Shown: positions 29,849 to 39,684 of the stretch, piece after piece | Numbering within the stretch: position 1 is the stretch's first letter | Layout of the letters: the number at the start of each line of letters is the position of its first letter | From: Allorhizobium paknamense | GTDB lineage: Bacteria; Pseudomonadota; Alphaproteobacteria; Rhizobiales; Rhizobiaceae | Assembly (NCBI RefSeq): GCF_030815125.1 | Contig: NZ_JAUSWH010000009.1 | Span: 124,001 to 188,000 of the forward strand | Direction: 5' to 3' | DNA length: 64,000 bases | Notes under the pieces: generated by a model | The model's database searches: none | Seen by the model: the letters and a program-made list of their open reading frames with translations, nothing else | What the model was told of the DNA's origin: nothing | Position numbers and translations under genes: made by a program

Positions 29849-31672
29849 TCAGCCCTGGGCAGCCCGCGCCTTTTCGAACCGCTTGCGGTCGTTCGGGTCC
29901 AGATAGAGCTTGCGCAGGCGGATGGACTTCGGCGTCACTTCCACCAGTTCGTCGTCCTGGATCCAGGAGAGCGCCCGCTCCAGCGTGAACTTCACCGGAG
30001 GGGTGAGCTTCACGGCATCATCCTTGCCAGCGGCGCGGATGTTGGTGAGCTTCTTGCCCTTCAGCACGTTCACGTCCAGATCGTTGTCTCGGGAGTGAAT
30101 GCCGATGATCATGCCTTCATAGACCTTCTCACCCGGCTCGATGATCATCGGACCGCGATCTTCGAGGTTGAAGAGGGCATAGGCCACGGCCTCACCCGAT
30201 TCGTTGGAGAGAAGAACGCCGTTCACACGGCCACCGATCTCACCCTTGTAGGGCTGGTATTCGTGGAACAGGCGGTTCATGACGGCGGTGCCGCGCGTAT
30301 CCGTCAGCAGTTCGGACTGGTAGCCGATGAGGCCACGGGTCGGCGCATAGAAACGCAGGCGCACGCGGTTGCCGCCGGAGGGGCGCAGTTCGACCATCTC
30401 AGCCTTGCGCTCGGACATCTTCTGCACCACGACACCGGAATGTTCTTCATCGACGTCGATGACGACTTCCTCGATCGGCTCAAGAAGCTGGCCGCTTTCA
30501 TCCTTGTGCATCACGACGCGCGGACGCGACACCGCCAGCTCGAAGCCTTCACGGCGCATGTTTTCGATCAGAACCGCCAGCTGCAATTCGCCGCGACCGG
30601 AAACGTAGAAGGAATCCTTGTCTTCGCTTTCCTCGATCTTGAGGGCGACATTGCCTTCGGCTTCCTTGAACAGACGGTCGCGGATGACGCGGCTCGTCAC
30701 CTTGTCGCCTTCGGTGCCGGCCAGCGGGCTGTCATTGACGATGAAGGACATGGTGACCGTCGGCGGGTCGATGGGCTGCGCGGTCATCGCTTCGGTCACG
30801 GCCGGATCGCAGAAGGTGTCGGCAACCGTGCCCTTGGACAGACCGGCAATCGCCACGATGTCACCGGCCTGCGCCTCTTCGATCGGCTGGCGCTCGATGC
30901 CCCGGAAGGCGAGGATCTTGGAAATACGGCCCTGTTCGATCAGGTTGCCGTCCTGGCCGAGCACCTTCACCGCCTGGTTCGGCTTGATCGAGCCGGAGGC
31001 GATACGGCCGGTGATGATGCGGCCCAGGAAGTTGTTGGCTTCCAGGATCGTGCCGATCATCCGGAACGGGCCTTCTTCCACGGAGGGTGCCGGAACATGC
31101 TTGACGACGAGGTCGAGCAGCGGCGCCAGACCCTGATCGGTCGGGCCTTCCGGATTGTGGTTCATCCAGCCGGCGCGGCCGGAACCGTAAAGGATCGGGA
31201 AATCAAGCTGCTCGTCGGTGGCGTCGAGATTGGCGAAGAGGTCGAAGACCTCATTGACCACTTCATCGGCGCGGGCATCCGGGCGGTCGATCTTGTTGAT
31301 GGCAACGATCGGGCGAAGACCCACCTTCAGCGCCTTGCCAACCACGAACTTGGTCTGCGGCATCGGGCCTTCGGCGGCATCGACCAGAACGATGGCGCCA
31401 TCCACCATGGAGAGGATACGCTCGACTTCACCGCCGAAATCGGCGTGGCCGGGCGTGTCGACGATGTTGATGCGGGTATCCTTCCACTCGATGGAGGTCG
31501 CCTTGGCGAGAATGGTGATGCCGCGCTCTTTTTCGATGTCGTTGCTGTCCATCACGCGTTCGGCAACGCGCTGGTTGTCGCGAAACGCACCGGATTGCTT
31601 CAGCAGTTCATCGACGAGTGTCGTTTTTCCATGGTCAACGTGCGCGATGATCGCGATGTTGCGAAGGTTCAT
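29849..31672 (-). CDS. typA: Ribosome-associated GTPase TypA/BipA
   Basis: A translational GTPase involved in ribosome assembly and stress or cold growth. It has 607 residues. G1 is AHVDHGKT, G3 is [10 protein letters not shown] and G4 is [11 protein letters not shown]-like domains III and V and the BipA-specific C-terminal domain ([21 protein letters not shown] region) follow. It is monocistronic, with a terminator downstream. Confidence 0.97.
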   Translation of the reverse strand: MNLRNIAIIAHVDHGKTTLVDELLKQSGAFRDNQRVAERVMDSNDIEKERGITILAKATSIEWKDTRINIVDTPGHADFGGEVERILSMVDGAIVLVDAAEGPMPQTKFVVGKALKVGLRPIVAINKIDRPDARADEVVNEVFDLFANLDATDEQLDFPILYGSGRAGWMNHNPEGPTDQGLAPLLDLVVKHVPAPSVEEGPFRMIGTILEANNFLGRIITGRIASGSIKPNQAVKVLGQDGNLIEQGRISKILAFRGIERQPIEEAQAGDIVAIAGLSKGTVADTFCDPAVTEAMTAQPIDPPTVTMSFIVNDSPLAGTEGDKVTSRVIRDRLFKEAEGNVALKIEESEDKDSFYVSGRGELQLAVLIENMRREGFELAVSRPRVVMHKDESGQLLEPIEEVVIDVDEEHSGVVVQKMSERKAEMVELRPSGGNRVRLRFYAPTRGLIGYQSELLTDTRGTAVMNRLFHEYQPYKGEIGGRVNGVLLSNESGEAVAYALFNLEDRGPMIIEPGEKVYEGMIIGIHSRDNDLDVNVLKGKKLTNIRAAGKDDAVKLTPPVKFTLERALSWIQDDELVEVTPKSIRLRKLYLDPNDRKRFEKARAAQG

Positions 31673-31818
31673 AGCAAAATCTCTGAGGTTCTGGCGCGCA
31701 AGCCATCATACGACAAAGGAGCACGCCTGTTTCTTTGGCGCGCTCCATAGCTTGTTTTTTGCAAATGCGAAAGGGGCAAAGCAGCGATGCCGCTGTGCGC
31801 CCTTCGCATAGACGAACA

Positions 31819-33387
31819 TCAGGCCGCGCGCACGGGATCGAGCGTGACCTTGTAAAGCTCGTTATCGTCGCGATCCATCAGCCGCACCGTCAACTGTTCG
31901 CTCTGGCCATCGACATCGACGAGGCCGAAGAACTGCAAGCCGGCAGAGGGCGGCAGGTTCTGGCCCTGCTCGGCGCTTGGCGCCTTGATGAACTTCAGTT
32001 CCGGGCCGAAGGTCATGTCCAGATCGTTCGGGCCATAGGTGCCGGCATGCAGCGGGCCGGAGACGAATTCCCAGAAGGGCTCGAAATCCTGGAAGGCTGC
32101 CTTGTTGGGATTATAGTAATGGGCGGCGGTGTAATGCACATCCGCCGTCAGCCACACGGTGTTGCGGATGCCGGTGGTCTTCATGTGCCGCAGCAGTTCG
32201 GCAATTTCCAGCTCGCGGCCCCGGGGGGCGCCATTGTCGCTCTGGGCCACGGCCTCGGTGCCCTTGCGGTTCATATAATCATCCCAGACCACGAGGCTGA
32301 GCGGCATGTCTGCGGCGATGATCTTCCAGGTCGCCCTGGAATTGGTCAGTTCCCGCTTCAGCCAGGCCACCTGCTGCTCGCCGAGAATGCGCGATTCCGG
32401 CGTCTCAACCGTTTCCATCCCGTCATGATTGGAGCCGCGATAGCTGCGCATGTCGAGGAAGAACACATCGACCAGCGGGCCATAGGCGATCTTGCGGTAA
32501 ACGCGGCCCGGTTCGGCGGGCGTGTAGCGGATCGGGGTCATTTCATGAAAGGCGCGTCCGGCGCGGGCCGAAAGCAGCGCAATGGATTTTTCCGTATAGC
32601 GCTTGTCGGCCATCAGATTCTTGCCCGAGGACCAGTTGTTCGTCACCTCATGATCGTCCCACTGGTAGAAGGTGGGACAGGCCGCGGAAAGCTCCCGTAC
32701 ATGCGTATCCAGCATGTTGTATTTCCACTGGGCGCGGTATTCGTCCAGCGTTTCGGCCACTTTTCGCTTTTCATCGACGATGATGACATTTTTCCACTTC
32801 GTGCCGTCCTTCAGGTCCACCTCTTCGGTGATCGGGCTATCGGCATAGATGGTGTCGCCGGAATGCAGGAAGAAATCCGGTTGATGACGGGCAATGGTGG
32901 CATAGGTCTTCATGCCGGTTTCATCGATGCCCCAGCCCTGGCCGCAGGTATCGCCCGACCAGGCAAAACGGACAGTCCGGCGCGAAGACGGCGCCGTGCG
33001 AAAGCGGCCGGTGATCGGCTCGGAAACGGAATTGATGTTCGTCAGATCGGCTGCGGTGAAACGATAGAAAATATCCTGATCGGACGGAAGATCGGTCAAG
33101 AGCCGCTTCACGGTCAGGTCGCTATCGGGCAATGCGTTGAGCGCCGAGAGGCGAACCGGATTGGCGAAGCTTTCGGTGGTGGAATATTCCATCATGATCC
33201 GCGCGGGACGATCGACACGGGTCCAGATCATCCCCGACGACGTATCGACATCACCGGACTGCACGCCATGGGTAAAGACCGGACGATCCGCAGCCCGGGC
33301 GTAAAAGGGCAGTGGCAGGGACGAGCCTGCGGCCAGACCGGCAGCCCCGGTGCTCAGCAGGAAGGAACGGCGCGTGAAAAGAGACAT
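31819..33387 (-). CDS. phoD: PhoD-family alkaline phosphatase, Tat-exported
   Basis: A 522-residue phosphodiesterase/phosphatase of the PhoD family, which uses iron and calcium to release phosphate from organic phosphates in the periplasm. TRRSFLL at residues 5-11 is a twin-arginine export motif followed by a hydrophobic stretch and an A-x-A cut site. GVQSGDVDTSSGMIWTR, HSGDTIYAD and QWDDHEVTNNW are family signatures. I chose ATG 33387 because AAGGAG lies 8 bases upstream. No Pho box was identified. Confidence 0.92.
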   Translation of the reverse strand: MSLFTRRSFLLSTGAAGLAAGSSLPLPFYARAADRPVFTHGVQSGDVDTSSGMIWTRVDRPARIMMEYSTTESFANPVRLSALNALPDSDLTVKRLLTDLPSDQDIFYRFTAADLTNINSVSEPITGRFRTAPSSRRTVRFAWSGDTCGQGWGIDETGMKTYATIARHQPDFFLHSGDTIYADSPITEEVDLKDGTKWKNVIIVDEKRKVAETLDEYRAQWKYNMLDTHVRELSAACPTFYQWDDHEVTNNWSSGKNLMADKRYTEKSIALLSARAGRAFHEMTPIRYTPAEPGRVYRKIAYGPLVDVFFLDMRSYRGSNHDGMETVETPESRILGEQQVAWLKRELTNSRATWKIIAADMPLSLVVWDDYMNRKGTEAVAQSDNGAPRGRELEIAELLRHMKTTGIRNTVWLTADVHYTAAHYYNPNKAAFQDFEPFWEFVSGPLHAGTYGPNDLDMTFGPELKFIKAPSAEQGQNLPPSAGLQFFGLVDVDGQSEQLTVRLMDRDDNELYKVTLDPVRAA

Positions 33388-33600
33388 GAGGTTCTCCTTG
33401 AAAGGCAGGACGCGCCACAAACCGGCGCGCTCAAGGAGAAGCAAGGCCAGATGTCAGGCGCGTCACCGCGCCATGACAGTTTTATCAAGATTTCATGATG
33501 GGCTCAGACCGCCAGCCCGCACTTCTTCAGCTAGATGAGCCTAGGTAAGCGCAGAAAATTGTCGTTTGCAGCCCGCTCAAGCCTGAATGTCGATTTGTCC

Positions 33601-35664
33601 TCAGGCCGCCAGCCCGCGCTTCTTCAGCATCGCCTCCGGGCTTGGCAGGCGTCCACGGAAGGCCTTGTAGGTTTCTTCCGGGTCCACAGCACCGCCGATG
33701 GCATAGACATTGTCCTTCAGCTTTTTCGCGGTGGCCGCATCGAAAGCATTGCCGGTTTCCTCGAAGGCGGCGAAGGCATCGGCGTCCAGCACTTCCGACC
33801 ACATGTAGGAGTAATAGCCCGCCGAATAGCCTTCACCGGAAAACACATGCTGGAAATGCGGGGTGGCGTGGCGCATGACGATGGAAGACGGCATGCCGAT
33901 CTTCTCCAGCACCTCGGCCTGCACGGCCATCGGGTCTTCCACGCTGTCGCGGGTGTGGAATGCCATATCCACCAGCGCCGAGGAGGTGAATTCCACCGTG
34001 TTGAACCCGGCATTGAAGGTCTGGGCGGCCAGAACCTTGTCGAGCAGCGCCTGCGGCATGGGCTCGCCGGTTTCCACATGCACGGCATAGGTTTTAAGGA
34101 TCTCCGGCACCGTCAGCCAATGTTCGTAAAGCTGCGAGGGCAGTTCCACGAAATCCCGGGACACACCGGTGCCGGACACCGAAGGATAGGTCACATCCGA
34201 CAACATGCCGTGCAGGGCATGGCCGAATTCATGGAAGAGAGTGCGGGCGTCATCCAGCGACAACAGCGCAGGTTTGCCTTCGGCGGGCTTGGCGAAATTG
34301 CAGACATTATAGATGATCGGCAATTCGCCATGCGCGCCGTTCTTCAAGGGCAGCTTGTGCTGCGACTGGAAAGAACTCATCCACGCACCGGACCGCTTGG
34401 AGGCGCGGGCGAAATAATCGCCGAGGAACAGCGCTTTCAGTGCGCCGTTGGCCTCGCGGATTTCGAACACGCGCACATCCGGGTGATAGCCCTTCACATC
34501 CGTGAGCGGCACCGCCGTAATACCGAACAGCTTGCCCGCCACGGCAAAACAGGCATCGATGATCTTTTCCAGTTGCAGATAGGGCTTGAGCTCGGCTTCG
34601 GAGAAGCTGAAGCGCTCGGCGCGAACTTTCTCCGCGTAGAAACGCCAGTCCCAGGGCGCGACCGCGTGGTTCTTGCCCTCGGCGGCGATCAACCTGCCCA
34701 GATCCTCCTCCTCGCGCCGCGCCTGTACCACAGCCTTGTCCCAGACCTGCATCAGCAAGCCGTTCACGGCCTCCGGGGTCTTGGCCATGGTGTCATCCAG
34801 CTTATAAGCGGCATAGGTGGGGTAACCGAGCAGCCTGGCCTTTTCCGTACGCAGCGTCAGCGTTTCCTTGACGATAGCGCGGTTGTCGGTCTCGCCGCCA
34901 TTTTCACCCCGCGCCACCCAGGCCTTGAAGGCAGTTTCGCGCAGGTCGCGGCGTTCGGAGAAGGTCAGGAAAGGCTCGATGATCGAGCGGGAGAGCGTCA
35001 CGGCGTATTTGCCCTTTTCGCCCCGCGCTTCGGCAGCCGCCAGCATGGCATCGCGCAGAAAGCCGGGAAGCCCGGCAAGCTCGTCTTCCGTCGAAAGATA
35101 AAGCGCCCAGGTCTTTTCATCCGCCAGCACGTTCTGGCCGAAAGTGGCGCCGAGGCTCGCCAGCCGCTCGTTGATCGCTGCCAGACGCTGCTGCTGATCC
35201 TGAGCGAGCTTGGCACCGGACTTCACGAAGCCCTTCCAATGGCGTTCCAGGACGCGGGTCTGTTCCAGCGAAAGGCCGAGCGTGTCGCGCGTCTCCCACA
35301 GTGCATCGACCCGGGCGAAGAGCGCCGGATTCATGCTGATCTTCGAGTAATGGCGCGACATTTTCGGCGCCATCTCGCGCTCCAGCGCCTGGATCGTCTC
35401 ATTGGTATCGGCACCAGCCTTGTTCCAGAACAGGGCGGAAACGCGCGACAATCCATCACCGGCAATTTCCAGCGCGGTGATGGTGTTGTCGAAGCTCGGG
35501 GCGTCGGGGTTATGGGCGATTGCCTCGATCTCCGCCTCATGCTCGGCCAGCGCCCTCTCAAACGCGGGCGGGAAATCGGCATCGTCCAGCGCGGTGAAAT
35601 TCGGCAGGCCATGCGGCCCGGTCCATTCGGTGACGATGGCGAAAGCGTTTCTGCTGGATGTCAT
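33601..35664 (-). CDS. M3-family oligopeptidase (OpdA/Dcp-like)
   Basis: A 687-residue zinc metallopeptidase. HEFGH (H478-H482) lies in TLFHEFGHALHGML, with the downstream glutamate region characteristic of M3. It lacks a signal peptide, so it is cytoplasmic and probably degrades short peptides, including cleaved signal peptides as OpdA does. I chose MTSSRNAFAI at 35664, with AGGAA upstream; a longer start at 35811 lacks similarity. It is divergent from the next MFS gene. Confidence 0.93.
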   Translation of the reverse strand: MTSSRNAFAIVTEWTGPHGLPNFTALDDADFPPAFERALAEHEAEIEAIAHNPDAPSFDNTITALEIAGDGLSRVSALFWNKAGADTNETIQALEREMAPKMSRHYSKISMNPALFARVDALWETRDTLGLSLEQTRVLERHWKGFVKSGAKLAQDQQQRLAAINERLASLGATFGQNVLADEKTWALYLSTEDELAGLPGFLRDAMLAAAEARGEKGKYAVTLSRSIIEPFLTFSERRDLRETAFKAWVARGENGGETDNRAIVKETLTLRTEKARLLGYPTYAAYKLDDTMAKTPEAVNGLLMQVWDKAVVQARREEEDLGRLIAAEGKNHAVAPWDWRFYAEKVRAERFSFSEAELKPYLQLEKIIDACFAVAGKLFGITAVPLTDVKGYHPDVRVFEIREANGALKALFLGDYFARASKRSGAWMSSFQSQHKLPLKNGAHGELPIIYNVCNFAKPAEGKPALLSLDDARTLFHEFGHALHGMLSDVTYPSVSGTGVSRDFVELPSQLYEHWLTVPEILKTYAVHVETGEPMPQALLDKVLAAQTFNAGFNTVEFTSSALVDMAFHTRDSVEDPMAVQAEVLEKIGMPSSIVMRHATPHFQHVFSGEGYSAGYYSYMWSEVLDADAFAAFEETGNAFDAATAKKLKDNVYAIGGAVDPEETYKAFRGRLPSPEAMLKKRGLAA

Positions 35665-35833
35665 GGCAACCATTCCTTGTCTGTGTCTGATGAAGATATA
35701 GGCGATGATTTCCGGAATTGTCACCCTCCGGTTTTCAAGGCCAAAGGCACAGGGTTCATCACTTTGCTGTTTTCTTGGATCCTTGTCTGGCTTAACCAGA
35801 GGCCCAGACATTCACGATAAAGACAGCGCTTCC

Positions 35834-37027
35834 ATGTCCCCTGCCCGTATGACCGAAGGACGCACCTCCCTGCTGGGTGCCATGCTGACCATGATCGGCC
35901 CGCTTTCCATGGCGATCTATACGCCCGCCATGCCGGAGCTGGTTCACGCCTTCGCCACCACGGATGCGGCGATCAAGCTGTCGCTTTCTCTCTATTTTGC
36001 CGGTTTTGCCTGTGCCCAGCTCCTATCCGGACCGTGTTCAGATGCCTTCGGCAGGCGAAGCGCCACGCTCGGCTTTTTGCTGATCTATACGCTGGGCAGC
36101 CTGATTGCCGCCTTTGCGCCGAGTGTCGAACTCCTGCTGGCAGGCCGTCTCATCCAGGGCATTGGCGCCTCGGTGGGCGTAACCGTCTCCCGCGCCATCG
36201 TGCGCGATCAGTTCGCAGGGGGAGAAGCCGCCCGCATTCTCAACATGATCGGCATCATGCTGGCCGTCGGCCCCGCCATGGGGCCGACCGTCGGCGGGCT
36301 GGCGCTGGTCGCCTTCGGCTGGCAGTCGGTGTTTTTCCTGATGGTCGGCTTCGGCATCCTGAGCTTTCTGGTCGTGGCGGCCCTGATGCGGGAAACCACC
36401 CTCCCCGACCGGGCGCTGATCCGGCCCACCCGGCTCATCGGCGCCTATGCGACGCTAATCCGCGATCCGCGCGTGTTCTTCGCGGCGCTTGTGCTGGGCG
36501 GCAATGTCGGGGCACTCTATGCCCAGTCGACCATGCTGCCCTTCGTGCTGATCAAGACCGTAGGATTGACGCCCGCTCAATTCGGCATCGGCATGCTGAT
36601 GCAGACGGGCTCCTATTTCGCCGGTTCGGTGGCGCTGCGCATGGTCTCAAAACGGCTGATGCCCGGCGATGCCCTGAAATTCGGCCTCGTGCTGGCCGGG
36701 ATCGGCGGCGTGATGATCTTTCTCTCCACCCATCTTCTCACCCCCACCTATATCTCCATCATGCTGCCGGTCGGCATCTGCTCCTTCGGCATGGCCTTCA
36801 TCATTCCGGACATCACCACGGCAGGATTGACCCCGCATCCGAGGCTCGCAGGTTCGGCCTCGGCCCTGCTCGGTTTCGTGCAGATGGGTTGCGGCTTTCT
36901 CGGCGGTGTCGCCGCCTCCCTGATGCATGATCCGCTGACGGCCTTCGGCATCATCATTCCGGCCATGGAGATCATGGCGGTCGCCGCCTTTTTCGGCTTC
37001 CGCCGCGCCTGGGCAAGAGCAGATTAA
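35834..37027 (+). CDS. Bcr/CflA-type multidrug MFS exporter
   Basis: A 398-residue permease with about 12 hydrophobic segments. IYTPAMPEL near the start, GPCSDAFGRRSATL (motif A) and GIGASVGVTVSRAIVRDQ (motif C-like) are typical of Bcr/CflA drug exporters. The substrate is unknown. It faces argG; a shared bidirectional hairpin at 37026-37057 separates their 3' ends. Confidence 0.9.
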   Translation: MSPARMTEGRTSLLGAMLTMIGPLSMAIYTPAMPELVHAFATTDAAIKLSLSLYFAGFACAQLLSGPCSDAFGRRSATLGFLLIYTLGSLIAAFAPSVELLLAGRLIQGIGASVGVTVSRAIVRDQFAGGEAARILNMIGIMLAVGPAMGPTVGGLALVAFGWQSVFFLMVGFGILSFLVVAALMRETTLPDRALIRPTRLIGAYATLIRDPRVFFAALVLGGNVGALYAQSTMLPFVLIKTVGLTPAQFGIGMLMQTGSYFAGSVALRMVSKRLMPGDALKFGLVLAGIGGVMIFLSTHLLTPTYISIMLPVGICSFGMAFIIPDITTAGLTPHPRLAGSASALLGFVQMGCGFLGGVAASLMHDPLTAFGIIIPAMEIMAVAAFFGFRRAWARAD

Positions 37028-37057
37028 AAAACCGCCGCCGGTTTTCCGGCGGCGGTT
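37026..37057 (-). terminator. Terminator between MFS gene and argG
   Basis: AACCGCCGCCGG (37030-37041) pairs perfectly with CCGGCGGCGGTT (37046-37057) around a 4-nt loop. On the minus strand TTTTTT follows, so it ends argG. On the plus strand only TATTCATTT follows, so it may also serve the MFS gene weakly. Confidence 0.88.
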
Positions 37058-37073
37058 ATTCATTTAAAATCAA

Positions 37074-38297
37074 TTACTTGCCGAGATTGCGCTTGGCCAG
37101 CGTGCGCAGGCGCAGCGCATTCAGCTTGATGAAGCCTGCGGCATCCTTCTGGTCGTAAGCGCCCTGGTCGTCCTCGAAGGTGACCAGCGTGTCGGAATAG
37201 AGCGACTTCGGCGATTCGCGGCCAATGACCATGACATTGCCCTTGTAGAGCTTCAGCGTCACTTCGCCTTCCACATGCTCCTGGCTCTTGTCGATCAGGG
37301 CCTGCAGCATTTCACGCTCCGGCGAGAACCAGAAACCGTAATAGATGAGTTCCGCATAGCGCGGCATCAGCTCATCCTTGAGGTGGGCTGCACCCCGGTC
37401 CAGCGTGATCGATTCGATGGCGCGGTGCGCGGCAAGCAGGATGGTGCCGCCGGGGGTTTCGTAAACGCCGCGGCTCTTCATACCGACGAAACGGTTTTCG
37501 ACGAGGTCGAGACGGCCAATGCCGTTGTCGCGGCCATAATCGTTGAGCGCGGCCAGAAGCGTCGCCGGGCTCATGCGCACGCCATTGATGGAAACGGCGT
37601 CACCCTTTTCAAAGCCGATCTTGATGACCGTTGCCTTGTCGGGGGCCGCTTCCGGGGAAATGGTGCGCATATGCACATATTCCGGCGCTTCCTGCGAGGG
37701 ATCTTCCAGAACCTTGCCTTCGGAAGAGGAGTGCAGCAGGTTGGCGTCGACGGAGAAGGGAGCTTCGCCCTTCTTGTCCTTCGCCACCGGGATCTGATGC
37801 TGTTCGGCGAAGTTCAGGAGGTCGGTACGGCTCTTGAACGACCAGTCGCGCCACGGTGCAATGATCTTGATGTCGGGGTTCAGCGCATAGGCCGACATTT
37901 CGAAACGAACCTGGTCATTGCCCTTGCCGGTCGCGCCATGCGCAATGGCGTCGGCGCCGGTCTTCTTCGCGATCTCGATCAGGTGCTTGGAAATCAGCGG
38001 ACGGGCAATGGAGGTGCCGAGCAGGTAGACGCCTTCATAGACGGCATTGGCGCGGAACATCGGGAAGACGAAATCGCGCACGAATTCCTCACGCACGTCT
38101 TCGATGAAGATTTCCTTGATGCCCAGCATCTCGGCCTTCTTGCGGGCCGGCTCCAGCTCTTCGCCCTGGCCGAGATCGGCGGTGAAGGTCACGACTTCCG
38201 CGCCAAGCTCGGTCTGGAGCCATTTCAGGATGATGGAGGTATCAAGGCCGCCGGAATAGGCGAGAACGACCTTCTTGACGTCTTTCGGAAGTGCCAT
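37074..38297 (-). CDS. argG: Argininosuccinate synthase
   Basis: Condenses citrulline and aspartate with ATP, in arginine synthesis. It has 407 residues. [15 protein letters not shown] is the N-type ATP pyrophosphatase loop near residue 12, and [10 protein letters not shown] is the typical aspartate/citrulline site segment. It is monocistronic. A candidate promoter lies at 38366-38395. Confidence 0.98.
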   Translation of the reverse strand: MALPKDVKKVVLAYSGGLDTSIILKWLQTELGAEVVTFTADLGQGEELEPARKKAEMLGIKEIFIEDVREEFVRDFVFPMFRANAVYEGVYLLGTSIARPLISKHLIEIAKKTGADAIAHGATGKGNDQVRFEMSAYALNPDIKIIAPWRDWSFKSRTDLLNFAEQHQIPVAKDKKGEAPFSVDANLLHSSSEGKVLEDPSQEAPEYVHMRTISPEAAPDKATVIKIGFEKGDAVSINGVRMSPATLLAALNDYGRDNGIGRLDLVENRFVGMKSRGVYETPGGTILLAAHRAIESITLDRGAAHLKDELMPRYAELIYYGFWFSPEREMLQALIDKSQEHVEGEVTLKLYKGNVMVIGRESPKSLYSDTLVTFEDDQGAYDQKDAAGFIKLNALRLRTLAKRNLGK

Positions 38298-38365
38298 GGC
38301 TTCAATGTCCGTGTTCTTGAGAGACCGCTCGACCGGGTCTCGTGGTTGGCTGTGCAGAAATGATC

Positions 38366-38395
38366 CGTATAGGCCGCGTCAGGCGGTCCGGACAA
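38366..38395 (-). promoter_or_regulatory. Candidate argG promoter
   Basis: On the minus strand, TTGTCC, an 18-base spacer, then TATACG. It lies about 70 bases before the argG ATG. Motif reading only. Confidence 0.35.
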
Positions 38396-38516
38396 TATCT
38401 GCAAAGCCCGTTTCGCTTTTAGCCAATATGGCCTGCCTTGCAAGGGTTGCGGGCACTTTTACGGCAAAGAAGCCGGGCGTCATCCTGATGTCGCACCCTT
38501 CACGCATTGTTACAAT

Positions 38517-38546
38517 TTGACATGGGACGTTTGCGCTCCATATCGT
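38517..38546 (+). promoter_or_regulatory. Candidate promoter for the SDR gene
   Basis: TTGACA at 38517-38522, then 17-18 bases to ATATCG/TATCGT. Repeat B2 would be transcribed in the leader of the SDR mRNA. Confidence 0.35.
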
Positions 38547-38560
38547 CTGATCGTGGCGCA

Positions 38561-38687
38561 ATACGAAGGGTCATTGAAGATGACACTTCGTATTCCTTTT
38601 TCGAATATCTCAAGCCACTGATGCAATTGAGATATTCGAAATTCTTTCAAGGCGAGGATGCGTGAGCATCTTCGAGACTTGCTATAA
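38561..38687. repeat. Family-B intergenic element, copy B2
   Basis: The left hairpin has outer arms ATACGAAG/CTTCGTAT around GGTCATTGAAGATGACA. The central hairpin is TTCGAATATCTCAA/TTGAGATATTCGAA. The right hairpin contains GGCGAGGATGC...GCATCTTCGAG. Confidence 0.9.
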
Positions 38688-38745
38688 AGCCTGAAGATCA
38701 GGGAAAAGCGGGGTGAAGCCCGCGCAACAGCAGAAGGAAGACGAC

Positions 38746-39600
38746 ATGGCTGACTTTCATTCCGTGATCGCCAAGGGCAAGGTTGCCGTCATCACCGGCG
38801 CCGCCTCCGGCATTGGCCTGGCTGCGGCGAAAGCCTTCGCACAGCGCGGCATGTGTGTGGTTCTGGCCGATCTTGGCGGCGACAAACTCGCAGAAGCCGC
38901 CCGCACGGTCGCCGCCCTTTCCGAAAGTCCGGACAGCGACATCGTCGCCATCGAGACCGATGTCAGCAAGCTGGACGAGATCCAGGCGCTGGAGCGCACC
39001 GTCATGCAGCGCTTCGGTCGCGTCCATCTTTTGATGAACAATGCCGGCATTCAGCCGGGCAGCAGCATTTTCGGCCCGCAGGTCAACTGGGACAATGTGC
39101 TTGCCGTCAACCTGCTCGGCGTCATCCATGGCACCCGCGTGTTCGGGCCGGACATGATTGCCCACAAGGAGGCGGCCATCATCATCAATACCGGCTCCAA
39201 GCAGGGCATCACCACCCCGCCCGGCGATCCGGCCTATAATGTCGCCAAGGCCGGTGTGAAGGTCTTCACCGAGGCGCTCCAGCATGAATTGCGCAACACG
39301 GCGGACTGCAATGTCTCGGCCCATCTGCTGATTCCGGGCTTCGTCTATACGGGGCTGACCGCCAATGGCCGCACGGAAAAGCCGGAAGGCGCCTGGACGC
39401 CGGAACAGACGGTCGATTTCATGCTGGAAAGCCTCGAACGCGGCGATTTCTACATTCTCTGCCCCGACAATGACGTGGATCGCGCCACGGATGAAAAGCG
39501 CATTGCCTGGGCCGCGGGCGACATCATCGAAAACCGTCCGCCGCTGTCGCGCTGGCATCCCGACCATGCCGATGCCTTCCGGGCGCATCTGAAGGGCTGA
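38746..39600 (+). CDS. Short-chain dehydrogenase/reductase
   Basis: A 284-residue NAD(P)-dependent oxidoreductase. TGAASGIG is the cofactor loop near residue 20, NNAG follows, and the catalytic tetrad Y-x3-K is in YNVAK with a serine in NTGSKQG. It is slightly longer than classical SDRs, with a C-terminal extension. The substrate is unknown. AAGGAAG lies 6 bases before the ATG at 38746. It is not obviously linked to its neighbours. Confidence 0.9.
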   Translation: MADFHSVIAKGKVAVITGAASGIGLAAAKAFAQRGMCVVLADLGGDKLAEAARTVAALSESPDSDIVAIETDVSKLDEIQALERTVMQRFGRVHLLMNNAGIQPGSSIFGPQVNWDNVLAVNLLGVIHGTRVFGPDMIAHKEAAIIINTGSKQGITTPPGDPAYNVAKAGVKVFTEALQHELRNTADCNVSAHLLIPGFVYTGLTANGRTEKPEGAWTPEQTVDFMLESLERGDFYILCPDNDVDRATDEKRIAWAAGDIIENRPPLSRWHPDHADAFRAHLKG

Positions 39601-39635
39601 ACCGGCAGGTTCATCCCAAAGATGGGCATTTCCGA

Positions 39636-39680
39636 ATCTCCTTTTGATTGTGTATCTATTAAACACACTCAAAAGGAGAT
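39636..39680 (+). promoter_or_regulatory. Hairpin that sequesters a Shine-Dalgarno
   Basis: An 18-nt arm (39636-39653) pairs with 39663-39680 at 17 of 18 positions (one U-C mismatch at 39648/39668), with a 9-nt AT loop. The right arm includes AAGGAG, the ribosome-binding site of the gene starting at 39685. In RNA the site would be buried. It could be a translational switch, or as DNA a regulator operator. Confidence 0.7.
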
Positions 39681-39684
39681 TTTC

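Larger units (their letters stand above)
38298..38745. other. Intergenic region between argG and the SDR gene
   Basis: Contains a candidate minus-strand promoter for argG, a candidate plus-strand promoter with a perfect TTGACA for the SDR gene, and repeat B2 lying between that promoter and the SDR start. No gene is seen. Confidence 0.6.

Noticed and set aside
33535..35820. 761-codon plus-strand frame opposite the M3 peptidase gene
   Set aside because: Antisense shadow; the peptidase has the HEFGH motif and full family length.
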